Origin: Lineus longissimus
Lineage: Eukaryota > Nemertea > Pilidiophora > Heteronemertea > Lineidae
DNA: 64,000 bases
NCBI RefSeq assembly: GCF_910592395.1
Contig: NC_088321.1
Location: 4,714,001-4,778,000 of the forward strand
Reading direction: 5' to 3'
Below are positions 19,913 through 31,877 of the stretch, one piece after another (position 1 is the stretch's first letter; the number at the start of each line of letters is the position of its first letter). A model generated the notes under the pieces. That model was not told where the DNA came from. It did not search any database and worked only from the letters and a program-made list of their open reading frames with translations. The position numbers and the translations under genes were made by a program.

Positions 19913-21147
19913 AAATGAAATGGCCAGGGCCATTGTGCTCACCTCTTGTGAAGGGAAGATGGATGAAGCATTAGCATGGTTTTAAATGTAAGAAAGAAAT
20001 GAAGTAATGTTTTACAATGAAATTACATGAGTGATAAAATAATGCGTAAGTTGAATTTAATTGAGGTTACTACAGGTATGACAAAGCAGAGTAGACAATT
20101 TTGTGATCTGACCAGTAATTGTCTATTATATCGACCAAGTCAATAGTGGCAGATGGAGTAGGATTGGTGAATACAAGGTCCAATTTGGACTGATAGCTGG
20201 TGGTGTTTTTGGACACGTTTTGTCTGAAGTTATATTCCTAGGGCTCTGTAGAGGTTAATTAATCCTGCATTTGCCGAGGCTTAGACTATGACATCCCACT
20301 TAGCAGCATTTCAAGGCACCCTGAGGGGAGAGTCCACTATTAACATTTGGGGCCCTGCTGGCCAAACTGAGAATCAGAAAAAGACTGCAGTTTAGTCTAA
20401 GAGTATAGGGGTACATTCGTACCAAGTTAGGGATCTGTAGCTAAAGCAGTGACAAAACGTGCCGTCATTGTAAAATGGCGGTGCCATAGGAAAACTTTGA
20501 CCTCTGTGACCTTGAGAAGTAGGTCAAATCAAAAACCCACATTTATGAAATGTATCCTTGCTAGGAGTACCTACCATAAAAATGTTATGAAAATCAGACC
20601 ACCATTAAACGAGCAATCAAACATTTTAACTTTGGACATTAAATTTGGCCCCCGGGTGGCCAAACCAAGAATTTTTCAAGATGCCCGCCTGGCACCCATA
20701 TTGGCTATCACATTTGATAAAAAATCAAGGATTTAGTAGAGAGTACATAGATATACATCCAGATCAAATTTGGTTGCAATCCGATCATTAGTTTTGGAGT
20801 AATAGTACTGTGTTTATTTTTCAAGATGGCTGCCTGGCAGCCATATTTGATGTCCGAACGGCCGAAATTTTAGGGGTGGAATAGAGAATCCCCAGATACA
20901 TGTCCACACTGGTTTAAAACCTTCTAGCTAAAATAGATAGGAAACATGCTACTGTTCAGTGAATCAGCAAACTTTGACCTCTGTGACCTTGAAAAGGAGG
21001 TCAAATCAAAAACCCGGAGGATATATGATGCACCTTTGCTAGAAGTACCTACCATATTTTTTTCAAAATTTCCCGACTACTATTAAGGGAGATATTGCAT
21101 ATTTTCACTTTTAACGTTTGGCCCCCTGGTGGCCAAACCATGAAACG
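19913..21147. repeat. 1.15-kb repeat family, broken copy
   Basis: Starts with the family head (AAATGGCCAGGGCCATTGTG), is interrupted by unrelated sequence at about 20000-20435, and resumes with GTGACAAAACGTGCC and the internal blocks TTTGACCTCTGTGACCTTG (20498, 20975). It ends after TGGCCAAACCATGAAACGAATCG at about 21147 and lacks the GAC-rich tail and terminal hairpin of the complete copies at 39068 and 46507. Confidence 0.75.
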
Positions 21148-23287
21148 AATCGTCAGGAGAGAGGAGCAATTGGTATCATGGAACTGAGGAATTGCTGTTA
21201 TGCTGATATTTTCTTTGTAAGTACAGCCTAGCATAGCACGTGTAGGTGTGATCCCTGACCAGGAGTTAATCATCCTGTTTCTGGAAGATTTCCTTGATTG
21301 TATGATGCCTGCTGTTAGTTCACGTATGCCAAACTGGTTCTGGATGAATGCATACAATGTATTTAGGATGTACACTCTTATCAAACTGTGTGGGCGTATG
21401 CGTATATAAATAGCCGGTAGAAACAAAACCTTCCTACTAGTGGTGATCGACCGTTTTTCTTTAGATCAAGCAAGATTGTAAGTGCTTCTTCGATCGATTG
21501 CACTCCGACATGATGGCTGAATTCGGAGACAAGTTCAAGACACTAATGGAGTCGGTAGAGGAAGTCATCTAAGCTGAGAAGAAGACCATTGATCTCGGTG
21601 AGGTTAGTAGAGAATGATTTATAGTTTTAATTTTTGAATCGAAGAAAATAGATGAGTGTCAACTATTATTCTTGACTGCGAGCCAAAAGGAAATAAGCCA
21701 TGATACCGAAAACCTACCAGTTGATGACACTGTATACTCATGGAATGTACAAAGCTGTGTTGACCATTTTGTGGGTTTTTTTTCAGGGTCAAGAGAAGAT
21801 CTTCAAGATCATTGAATACATCGAGGGAAAAGTGTTCCTGAATGTGAAGAGTCATCTTCCCTTTCTGACCAAAATCCAAAAAAAAGTCCAACTTTTTTAC
21901 CCATTCTTGCGCTTTCCCTGAGATGGCGCCCAAAGATTTTATTTTTTATTTCAGATAAGTAAGATATATGCTACAAAATTAGGCATGCCTTAACACCCAG
22001 CTCCCTGTGGCAATTTAGCTATAGTGTTTCTTTTCACCCATGTCAAAAAGGGCCTAAGAGACAAGACCACTAATGAATATTCATAGGTTGGAGGGTCGAG
22101 GCCTATCAATTAGACGAGTGCATGTTTTTAACTCTCAAGTACATATTTGGAGAGGTATTGAAAAAATATTTGTTGTGGCAAGTCTACAGATATAAAGAAA
22201 TTTTTTGATGAAAAAAATAATTTCGAATTTTGCTAATTGGGTAATAGGGGGCGTGTTTTGAGTTTTTTCTGCCAGTTGGCTGAAAAGAGTGGAAATATCA
22301 AAGTCTGTCTAATTTGTCGATTATCAAAAAATGTCCGTGGTCAACTACCAGTTTATTTTTCACCATTTACTTGTCCGACTGTCCGGAATATCATATAAAA
22401 ATTTCAGATTCACAACCCCACGCAGTATTTGATGCGTCGCGGTCAAACATTGACAATTTAACTGCTAAAAGGCTTGACAAATCAATTGTGGTCTTGTCTT
22501 CTGATGGGTAGGGGTTCTACCAAGGCCTATTGCTCCCATACCACAAGGTTTATCAACTTGCACTTACTTTGAGAGCAAGGTCGAATTATACTTTAACAAT
22601 ACCCCAAAGGGCAATTATGTAGTGTTTGTGGTTTTCGCTTGACAGCAGTTCAAATTAACCCCTTTATTTCTATTTAAAAAAGATCGTAATCCGTCAAAAT
22701 TGAACTTAAGCAATTAACTCAGTAATTAGTGAATATTTTTGGCTAATATTTTACATGCTTTTATCTTTCCATAAGAGATACCTACACACCAAATTTCATT
22801 AAAAACCGTTGACCCCCACCTTATCACTCACTGCATGGTCTACTCATGGACGCACACTAAAGGAAAATTAGCCATCAATTCCGCGTAGTTTCGCTCCCGA
22901 ATTAGTATTTAGGGCTAGGTTAGCATCTTCTATAATGTGTACCATTAGGTTATTGATTTGACGGGGATGCACGACAACTTCATATGGGTCGAAAGTGCAC
23001 CTGGTCTGCCTGGTGTCGGCATAATGAGCTGGCGTGCAAATGTATAAGTCATAATTTCTCTGGCTCGCAGTCTATGGGTTCTCCTCTGTATCCCTAGGGA
23101 CAGCTAAGTCCCAGTGGTTCACCACGCGGGGGTAGGGAGGGGGTTTCCTTGCAATCGGGGGTAATGACAATTAGTTCAAGGCTGATTGTCTCTTTCCGGC
23201 TGTACGGTACGGCGAGATTCCTTCGTGGGAACGAGATTCTGGTTTCAATCCTGCGGACGCGGTCAATAGCAAACACGCTGGCTTGGA
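21148..23287. other. Non-coding, with two possible tiny exon remnants
   Basis: No gene supported. At 21508 a short frame (MMAEFGDKFKTLMESVEEVI, then a stop) and at 21788 another (GQEKIFKIIEYIEGKVF) read like pieces of a small protein but lack clear splice signals or homology. The remainder is AT-rich and unrecognised. Confidence 0.3.
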
Positions 23288-25540
23288 TTGATTGCAAGGG
23301 ACAACCCCTCCCTACTCCAAAGTCACAGGCTAGTCCATTCAAGGAGCCGTGGGTGCAAGACGGTGTGGGATGGGAGGACCTTTTTGTCGGGTTTGCCGCT
23401 GAGGGACCCTGATCAGTTTGTGGCGGGACAACTTCACGAGAATTTACAAGATTGGCAACAACTTACTACGTTGGTTAATAACGGGAGTTCAAAGAGGGTG
23501 CTAAGTTGGATTCAGAATGGGGTGGAGGTATCGGAATTCTTTCAGCCATTTAAAGGGAATTTCCAAGGCCGGTATTTTGATCATAATACACCCCCGCCAA
23601 GCATGTTTAGAAACCACAATACGTGTGCACAGTATAGTAAGGAGATCTCCAGGTAGTTGGAAGAAAGATTGCGAAATGGTTCCCTGAATTTATTGGGCCG
23701 TGTGGGGGAAGTAGAACCACCCAAGGTAGTCATGCCTCTAGTTATGGTCCCGGGTACGAAAAAGAATAGATTGTGTCATGATGAGCGGTTTTTAAATCTG
23801 TTCATGAAGGGGGAATCTTTTAGTCTGGAGACATTGGCGGTAGTCCCGGGGCTGTTATCTAAGGGTGACGTCATAGCGAGTATAGATGAAAAATCGGCGT
23901 ACGATGGGATAAAGCTCACGGCGAGGTCGTCCACTTATTTTGGTCTGGAGTGGGCGGGTTGGTTTATGACTTATGCGACATTGCCATTTGGTTGGAAATT
24001 GTCTCCGTTTATATGCCAGACAGTGGGTATGCAAGTGACGGAATTCTTACAGTCCCGATCGGTCGTGACTACGCAGTACTTGGACGACAGGTTCTTGGGC
24101 CCCGCCCATTTCTATGCGTCTGCTACACCAGTGCAGTCTACGGGCCTGTCTCTGTATTACTCATGTTATTGTCTCATTAGGCTGGGGTTCACCTTTGCGT
24201 ACCACAAGATCACGTGGAGGCCACAGAAGGTGATGAACCATCTGGGTTTCAATGTGCACGCTGATTGCAGGCACTTCTCCATTCCGAAAGAGAAAATTGA
24301 GTCATTTGCCCTACTCAGACTTGAGATCTTGGCAGCAGGCCAGGTTCATATAAAAGTGTTACAGAGGCTTATGGGGAAGTGTATTTCGTTTTGCCTCTGT
24401 GTGCCGGCCGCTAAACTTTATATACGGGAAATGGCAAGGGCTATTTCTAAGGTCAGCAGGTCATCATGAATGGTGCTAGTGGATACCCCGCTGGCAGATG
24501 AAATTGCTACTTCGGAATTTATTGAAAAGCCAGAGGTGCAATGAATGCCGTGGCGGGAAGACAGGCATGTCTCCATTCCCCTGTCCACGGATGCCAGCAA
24601 GTTCGCGTGGGGGGCATCGTAGGGGAGATCGTGGTGAGGGACATGTTTGGTAGCGGGGATGAGAGACCAATACATCTGAAGGAGGCGGAGGCCTTGGAAA
24701 AGACCATGTTAGCAGTGTCACACTTAGTCCGGCACGTGCGCGATGACGCATATGTGGACAACATGGCGTTATTGAGGGCCTGGCAGCATGAAGGGGCGAA
24801 GGATGCTAGATTGAATGGAATTCTGAAGAGGATTTTTGCCTTAACGGTCGCGTATAACTGTGAGTTAAGATTGCATTATGTTCGCTCAGCAGATAACCCA
24901 GCAGATGCGCCCTCTAGATTGTTGTCCTCCAGCGACGCTATGTTGGCTCCAAGATTTTTGGATGTAGTGCAGTCCAGGTATGGTCCACACACGATCTGAT
25001 GGCCCTGGATTCTAATGCTCAGAGGGATAGGGAGGATGTTCCTTTTCCTCATTACACCCCTTGCCCCCTGCCCTCTTCGGCAGGAGTGAATTGCTTGGCA
25101 CAGACTTTGAAGTCCGGGGAGAATTATTACTGTTTTCCGCCGTTCTGTTTGGTTCAACCTCTAATTGGATTCTTGTTTGCGGCGAAATGCAGACCGTTGT
25201 CTGTCTCCCTAGTGGTGCCACGTGCTTCGCCGCTCCCCAGCTGGTGGCCGATATTACAAATGCAGCCTCTGGCGGAAAAAGGGGTGTGTGCGGTCAAGGA
25301 TCAGACCAAATTTGGCTATCAACCCAGGCCTGTTAGTCACCCGTTGTGGGTAGCCAGAATAGTGCTCACAGAGAGTTAATCTTGGGTATCGTATTTCTGT
25401 CTTCCAGACGGCAGCTTCAATTGACTTAGTCGGCCTACAATCTAGAGTGCAGTCATTGCAAGCAGACCATTTAGCCTCGTCATATCAGAAAAGGAAGTCA
25501 GCAATTGAGGTCCATCTGGAGAAGTTCTTATGCGTTTTGA
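23288..25540 (+). pseudogene. DIRS-like retrotransposon RT-RNase H, decayed, 3' truncated
   Basis: Three parts in DIRS order. (1) A frame to 23656 with an N-terminal RT segment ends at an in-frame TAG directly before the next frame. (2) 23657-24469 is the RT core: VMPLVMVPG, CHDERFLNLF, the first catalytic block SIDEKSAYDGI, LPFGWKLSP and the active-site box QYLDDRFLG. (3) After frame breaks near 24470-24600 comes an RNase H-like block (STDASKFAWG near 24590, RSADNPADAPSR near 24885), then after another break near 24999 the segment DLMALDSN...SAGVNCLAQ that leads toward the tyrosine recombinase in DIRS elements. At about 25405-25535 a recombinase N-terminal-like piece remains, but the catalytic recombinase domain is absent. 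No flanking repeats were found. At least one stop and three frame changes mean it is inactive. Confidence 0.8.
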
Positions 25541-25939
25541 TCCTAAGTGGATGACCTAGAAGGCGCGAACTGAATGCAATCAATTCAGCCTTTTGCAAGG
25601 ATGTTAGATGCAAGGAAGAGGGACAGAGGTCCTGGAGAAGACCAGCCCAGCGCCCTCCAACGAGGAGGAGTGGAACAGGCTATTTCATATATGAAGCCCG
25701 GGGAGGGGTGCATGTGTGACACTGACGGTGGGTAAAGTCGGTTAGGGTTTCGGAATATAGTGGAAGTTCCACATACTGGAACTGGAATCGGAATGCTTTC
25801 CCCCACCCACCCTCCCTTGGTTTCCGTAGGGGCATTCGTTCATGCTTTAGGAATATTCTTCCTTAGTTTCTCAACCCTTAAACCAAGCATGAAGGAAGCG
25901 CCCTTAAAATAACATCGACTTAGGATATGTTTTTATCCA
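25541..25939. other. Non-coding, nothing recognised
   Basis: Follows the point where the DIRS-like coding similarity stops. No ORF with content and no visible terminal repeat. Confidence 0.35.
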
Positions 25940-26144
25940 TGTCAAATTGGATGTCATTTCTGACACCAACTACACCATCTTGAAACTTACAGCGTCTGAT
26001 CACAAAGTCATCGACTTTCTGAAGAAAGAAGATCTACAAATTGACCACAAATCTTCATCGGATCATATTGAAGAGTTCCTCCTCAATTTGGATGTCATTT
26101 CATCCCTCACATACAATAGCGATAAATTCATTGTAAACTTCTAA
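25940..26144 (+). other. Possible terminal exon or element ORF end
   Basis: An open frame ends in TAA at 26142-26144, with a plausible amphipathic composition (KLTASDHKVIDFLKKEDL, DHIEEFLLNLDVISSL). The final codons (FIVNF, stop) fall inside the start of the 564-bp tandem repeat. It could be a last exon followed by 3' UTR repeats, or the tail of an unrecognised retroelement. No family recognised. Confidence 0.25.
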
Positions 26145-27558
26145 ACACTAGTACTAATATATTAAACCTTCATGAAGGCTACATTGTGCATTGTACATGT
26201 TGTAGTTCCACTTCTTTTTCTCAGACCTACCGGTTATTTCCAAATTGTACACGTCATTTATTGTTATGTTACTGATTGATATGTTTTTTATATAATTCTG
26301 CTCAGTTAGCCTCTCCAGATCAGCACCCCTTACGATAAAGCTCTGTTATGGAGACAACTCACAATGTTGCAGTTGTAAACTCAACCTGCTTATCTCCCAA
26401 TAACAGCTCTGTCATGAAGGGGGCTAATAATGATGATCATTGTATATATATCTTTGAGCCTTGTACTGTTTAAATTCATTTTCATAATCTTTATATCAAC
26501 ACTACTGTATTTACCACACTACTTGCTTAAGGGGGTCCTCTGGTGATACATACACTGTAATTTACATTGATTACCTCATTTAATTTTCAATCATTGTACA
26601 ATATTCTGTAATTCCAATCACCTGCTGGATAGAAAAAAAATTTGTAATAATTTCGTTTCTGCATTCTCCAAATACATATATTTCTTATTATTTATTGTAA
26701 ACTTCTAGCACTAGCACTAATATATTGAACCTTCATGAAGGCTACATTGTGCATTGTACATGTTGCAGTTCCACTTCTTTTTCTCAGACCTACCGGTTAT
26801 TTCCAAATTGTACACATTTATTGTTATGATACTGATTGATATGTTTTTTTATAAAACTCTGCTAAGTTAGCCTTTCCAGATCAGCACCCCTTATGATAAA
26901 GCTCTGTTATGGAGACGTCTCACAATGTCGCAGTTGTAAACTCAACCTGCTTATCTCCCCATAAAAGCTCTGTCATGAAGGGGGCTAATCATAATGATCA
27001 TTGTATATACTTACTGTGGTTTCACTTTTATAACATAGTGACCTTGACTGGTCTGAAGTATACATTCTCCCAACTGATCAGTTTTCATAGGCATTACAAC
27101 ATGTGTAATCACATCAGGGCAATGAAATGAATGCCAGCAGAGGTACACATTGACCCATTATTGAATAGTCCTCATAGTGAATCCATTTCAATCAGCATGA
27201 CCCTTCTTTCTTCATTACTCTGAAACCTTATTACCAAAGGCAAAGGCTATTTTGGAATGCGTTTCATACCGCTGACATGTTTATTTCCACATCTTTTCAA
27301 CTTTTGCTGATGTCCCCTCATAACCTTATTTGATTGTTTTAAACATGTTAAATGTCCAGTTATTCCAACATTAATCAGTCGTAATACTGGTGGTTTTTAT
27401 CAACGTGTGCATGAAGCGGAACTTCTTGTGAAGTTAACCTAAAAAAACGTCTGTCATGTAGGCTTTATGATTACATAATCAAAATATTCAAACAAGATAA
27501 AAGCAGGTGCATTGGCACCACATGTTCCTCAGAACTCATCTAACACAGAACACTAAAC

Positions 27559-28271
27559 ATGTTGAAAATCGCTGCCTTATCCTTGCTGATCCTGGTGACA
27601 GCCATGCATCAAGGTGAAGACGATGAAGCTGATGTAGCCGCAAATGGTATGCCCGACAACAATGATGAAGAAAATGCATTTGCAGACCAACGTGTTCCCT
27701 GTCGACGCCAGAGTTATTCCATTGCGGAAAAGGTCCGTCGCCTGCTGGACTTCCATGGGTTACATCAAGAGGGGAGGGTTCTTAATGCGGCAGAGTATGC
27801 ACGAAATAATCACATCCCATACCAGACGTTCCGCACTTGGTTGAATAATGAGGAATGGATTATTGAGCAGGATGACCAAAACCGGGGTCAACGCAGAAGA
27901 GTGAGAGAGGGCCATGGTGGTTTGTCGCCGACAGTTGAAAACCGCGTACTAGGACGAGTTAAGAACACGAGAGAAAGAGGATTGTCTGTCTCGCTTGCTG
28001 ATATCCATGATTATGGCATCGAAGAATTCGATTACTATTGGGCAGAACTCCCTGAAAATGAACGAAATCAACTGGAAGCTTCAAGAGCGGAAATAGCACA
28101 TTTCCATGCATCAAATGGGTGGGTTATCAATTTCAAAAAACGCAAAGGATTATCCCATCGAAAACAGACGAAGAACTCGACGACGATACCAGACGATGCT
28201 CCGCAACGTGTACAGGAATTCATTGGTCGTGTGCGAAATTCAGTCAGAGAATTCAATGTGCAACTAGTATT
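27559..28271 (+). pseudogene. pogo-like transposase, N-terminal DNA-binding half with signal-peptide-like leader
   Basis: The frame from ATG 27559 begins with a hydrophobic stretch (MLKIAALSLLILVTA) that looks like a secretory signal, then an acidic linker, then a psq/CENP-B-type double helix-turn-helix region (YSIAEKVRRLLDFHGL, AEYARNNHIPYQTFRTWL, ENRVLGRVK, HASNGWVINFKKRKGLSHRK, about residues 50-215). A nuclear transposase would normally begin near the second Met (27604, MHQGEDDEADVAAN), which removes the leader. The coding similarity stops at about 28265, where an insertion begins; the frame then runs on by chance to 28368. A TATA-like GATAAAAG sits at about 27496, roughly 60 bp before the ATG. 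Confidence 0.75.
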
Positions 28272-28868
28272 GGGCAATTCGCCTAACAGCAAATTGCAGA
28301 CCATATCCCTGGTGAAAGTATTTTGTCATGTTGAGAAATTAGGTTTGCACCAGGATATAACCAGATAAATCAGAGGCAAATAACCCTGAATAACCAGCTG
28401 AATTAGGTTGTGACAGTAGGTGCATCATAAATACTAGAATTAGCGATGGTTCTGGGACTGCAACAACTCAGCATATGGATGGTCAGAATCCAGCAGACAA
28501 CAAGCAAATGTAATCTGAATCTCAACATCTTTCGTATCTTTTGATGAGTTTTCTGGTCGAGTGAGGGAAACCAGTTGGCCATCTGATATGGCTAGTGGGG
28601 ATGAAAGCTCCCAATGTTGGGACGACCAATAATACATTGCGTCTCCACAGTATTTATATTATAATACCTCCCTCCATGCACACATGGTTCTGCTGCCAAT
28701 TTTTTCTTCAAATGATCTAGGTGTCAATCATGCACTTGTGGGTACTGGCACCACGTAGGTAACTTCTGATCTGATCTTAAGTGGCAGGTTTTTGGTGCTT
28801 TGTCCTGGTGCTCATTTTTAAGATGACAAAACACTATCACCAGGGATATGGTCTGCAATTGCTGTTAG
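28272..28868. mobile_element. Foldback/MITE insertion inside the pogo transposase
   Basis: The ends are near-perfect inverted repeats of about 47 bp: CCTAACAGCAAATTGCAGAC at 28272 and its inverse ending at 28868, including GACCATATCCCTGG. Similarity fades inward. No clear target duplication is visible. The internal 500 bp have no coding content. Confidence 0.7.
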
Positions 28869-30448
28869 GAAAGTCACAACCTGGGGACAAAAAATAAATG
28901 TGATTTAGACTTCGCATTCCTTTGAAGTGTAGGTTGCAACATCCCAGGCCATTGATGCATGCATGGTCACAACATAGGGGCAACCGGGAATCATGGCAAG
29001 GATTTTTACAACCATTCTTTTGAGGTGTAGATTGTGATGTGAGGGAAGTGTCTTGATCTCTACATAAAATTCCTTCGACATGGTGCAACAAACCAGTCCA
29101 GTAGATATATACATGGTCGTAGCATACGGCATCGAGACAACCAGTATGCAAGGTTACGGCCAGGCCCAAGGGGTATGACCGATCAGCACTAAGAGTAAAA
29201 ACGTAAAATGCAATAATATCTTTTTAAACTAACTGCCACAGTAGGTTTATTTATTCAGTCTTTTTGAAGTAAAAGTATTACAGTGAAAAGAACGAAATAC
29301 GGCTGGAATATTATACTGGTTTGTCTTCGGACGGCAAATTAAACACTGCACAGATGTCAAGGTTAAGACGGTTATACGACTTTGCCTCATCAGCTCCTCG
29401 TGGTCAAGGCTCCTATATCCGTGACTGATGCGGTCGCAGAACAGAACAGATGCTGATCATCCCCGTCACTGCGTCAGGCTGTAAAACAGAGCGAGGAAAT
29501 ATTTTAACTTCACCAGAAGTTTTATCATTCATTATTCAGACCAACAGACACTGACTACCTGCTAATAGTCTATGAATTTCATTGTCATAATTCAGAACAA
29601 ACACTTATCACCTTTGCTGACAATATTTTCAGAAGGTGTGTACATTCGTGTGTCCATTTACACTGCACGTGTATACGTGCTTTACTGTACATTTCTACAG
29701 GAGTGAGCAGGATGTACAGAAAAACGATCTCCAAAACTGTTGCTTTCAGCACTCGCGACACGTTAAGCGAGGTTTTAGCAATTATTTTCAGTGAAGGTAT
29801 ATCTCATGTGTAGAGTCTGGGTGATTTTGAGACATTCTTAGGTGTTTGAGGCGCACAGTTTGATGAAACTTGCCCGAATTCGTAATTTTTTTGATGAATG
29901 TATATCCACCATTGCGGGGATCTGGAAACTTTCGGATGACAAGTTTGCCTCAAAAGATGGACGTGCTCCCAATAATCACCCAAACTAACAGCGAATATAT
30001 ATTCTTAAGATCCTTTTCTTGACCTCTGATGAGTTAATTTTGTCTGATGCAGTGTTTCAACACAAATTTGAGGGCGATTACAATCACGAAAAAATCACAC
30101 TCACCCAGTCTAGAATGCGTAGACGAAATGTCTGTTGGCTCTTCCATGTAGCGGGTATCCTCCCACCTGTTCAGGTCGGGACAGATCAACGTTGAGCAAC
30201 TTGCCTAATCGGTAAAAACGCGGGAGGCAGTGCTATTACCGGAACGGTTCAGAACCGGCGATTTTCATCAAAAATCACCCGAAAACTAAAAAAGTAAGCA
30301 ACGGCTGCAAAAATAAAGTACACGTTGTTCGTTAGCAGGTTATGAAACGTAACCTAACTAAATTTCAGGTCGTTCCGTGCGGCAGTTTCGGAGATACGTG
30401 TCGAAAACCACATCCCTCGGGTCCTGGCGATCGGCTCAGTAAAAACAA
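28869..30448. other. Unclassified sequence between transposase halves
   Basis: About 1.6 kb with no recognisable gene on either strand. It may be part of a second nested insert or an intron-like spacer of the pogo element. It ends at a palindrome sharing GACCATATCC with the MITE at 28272-28868. Confidence 0.35.
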
Positions 30449-30482
30449 TAGACCATATCCACGGAGTTGTGGATATGGTCTA
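30449..30482. repeat. Palindrome TAGACCATATCCAC / GTGGATATGGTCTA
   Basis: Perfect 14-nt arms (30449-30462 and 30469-30482) around the loop GGAGTT, directly before the DDE half resumes at 30487. The core GACCATATCC also occurs in both TIRs of the 28272-28868 insert, suggesting a related insertion footprint or terminus. Confidence 0.7.
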
Positions 30483-30486
30483 ACAA

Positions 30487-31261
30487 ATGGTTAACATGAA
30501 TCAGACATTCGTACAGTTAGACTTTCCCCCTCTCTACACTTACAGTGCCAGGGGTGCACGGCAGATCGATGTGAAAACATCTTTGGGCAACCACAAGCTT
30601 GGCTGTTCAGTGTCCCTAGCAATCGGTAGCAATGGGGAAAAACTTCCAGCCCATGTGACCTTTCGGGAGCCTGGATTTGTCCGACAAATTAGAGCATTGC
30701 ATGAAAACAATGAACTACCAGAAAACGCTGTTTTTTTCCAGTTCTCGCACTGGTTGGGTGAACAATGAAGTGTTAATAGACTGGCAAGATCGTGTGCTAT
30801 TTCCAAATGTCGGGGATCTACAGGATGCTATTGGTTCCAAAATGTTGATTGTGGACAGATTTCGTGCACACCAGAGTGAAGCATTCAGTAACCCAGTGAT
30901 TAACCATGGCCTCCCAGCAGGCTGCACTTCCCTGGTGCAGCCATTAGGTTTAGTAGTCATGAGGCCGTTTAAGACGCTGGTCAGAAAATATTGGAAACAG
31001 TGGAAAGTCTTAAACACTGATGATGATGGTGTATCCCAACGGATTTCATTGTTAATTTTTTTGCAGATCATAAGCCGTGCCTGGGATGAGGTAGACCCTC
31101 ATTCAGCAGAACATGCATTTGCTGTAGCAGGACTCACGCGTGAACAACAAGTTGTAGGCCTAAATGATTTTGTTCAAGTAGAGGGAGAAGAGCCAAATGA
31201 TGACGATCTAGAGTTTTTTGACGAGCCACGTGCTACGGATGATGAATTTGAATTTGAGTAA
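30487..31261 (+). pseudogene. pogo-like transposase, DDE half with mutated catalytic residues
   Basis: The first part (30487-30740) has the pogo signature where NMD(E/Q)T is expected but reads NMNQT: the first Asp is Asn. A frameshift lies in a T7 run near 30735, after which the frame starting upstream at 30677 continues. The second catalytic block MLIVDRFRAH keeps its Asp. The third block, canonically QPLD, reads QPLGLVVMRPFK, so Asp is Gly. The C-terminus is acidic and ends at TAA 31261. Two of three catalytic residues are lost by single transitions while the surrounding sequence is well conserved. Inactive as a transposase. Confidence 0.85.
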
Positions 31262-31877
31262 TTGATTGGTTTTTATTTCTCATTTTTCCGGGAGCAAACG
31301 GAGGAATGTTTGACCTTATAAGTAATTTTTTCAGAAGTACAGTATATGTAATAAAGTACAGAACCAAACGAAAATAAAGTTCTACTTGGCCTATGTTCAT
31401 GTTCGTAGACGGAAAAGTGTCCTATTGCCATATTTCAATGACCTAAAACCAATTTGTCTGGTGTCATAATGATTTAAGAATGAATGAATACCGTGCACGG
31501 TCATCTGAATGCCTCAGTTATCCATTATAAGAGGGCCTATGCAATACATGAAAAGAATTACCGCTACAAGTTGGGAGAATTTATACTTCAGATCAGTGAA
31601 GGTCGCTATGTTATAAAAGTGAAACCACAGTATATCTTTGAGCCCTGTACTGTGTAAATTCATTTTCATAATCTTTATATCAACACTACTGTATTTACCA
31701 CACTACTTGCTTAAGGGGGTCCTCTGGTGATACATACACTGTAATTTACATTGATTACCTCATTTAATTTTCAATCATTGTACAATATTCTGTTATTCCA
31801 ATCACCTCCTGGATAGGAAAATATTTTGTAATAATTTCATTTCTGCATTCTCCAAATACATATATTTCTTATCATAC

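Larger units (their letters stand above)
27014..31630 (+). mobile_element. pogo/Tigger-like transposon, full-length, nested inserts
   Basis: Terminal inverted repeats start CTGTGGTTTCACTTTTATAA at 27014 and, inverted, end at 31630. Similarity runs about 65 bp (to AGTTGGGAGAAT at 31568 on the right). TA duplications flank at 27012-27013 and 31631-31632, and the neighbouring repeat unit gives the empty site. At 4617 bp it is larger than usual because other elements lie inside (28272-28868 and the tract up to 30486). The transposase is in two pieces, with a DNA-binding N-terminal half and a DDE half, both on the plus strand. Confidence 0.88.
26130..31877. repeat. 564-bp tandem repeat, second unit split by a transposon
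   Basis: Unit 1 is 26130-26693. Unit 2 begins at 26694 with the same ATTGTAAACTTCT and runs to 27013, where the pogo-like element is inserted, then continues from 31633 (ATCTTTGAGCCCTGTACTG) to about 31877. The first unit gives the uninterrupted order across the same point (GTATATATATCTTTGAGCC near 26445), so it serves as an internal empty-site control. Confidence 0.88.

Noticed and set aside
27012-31632. Interpretation as a host gene with a 2-kb intron
   Set aside because: TIRs, TA duplications and the intact neighbouring repeat unit show a transposon; no canonical splice sites at the interruption.
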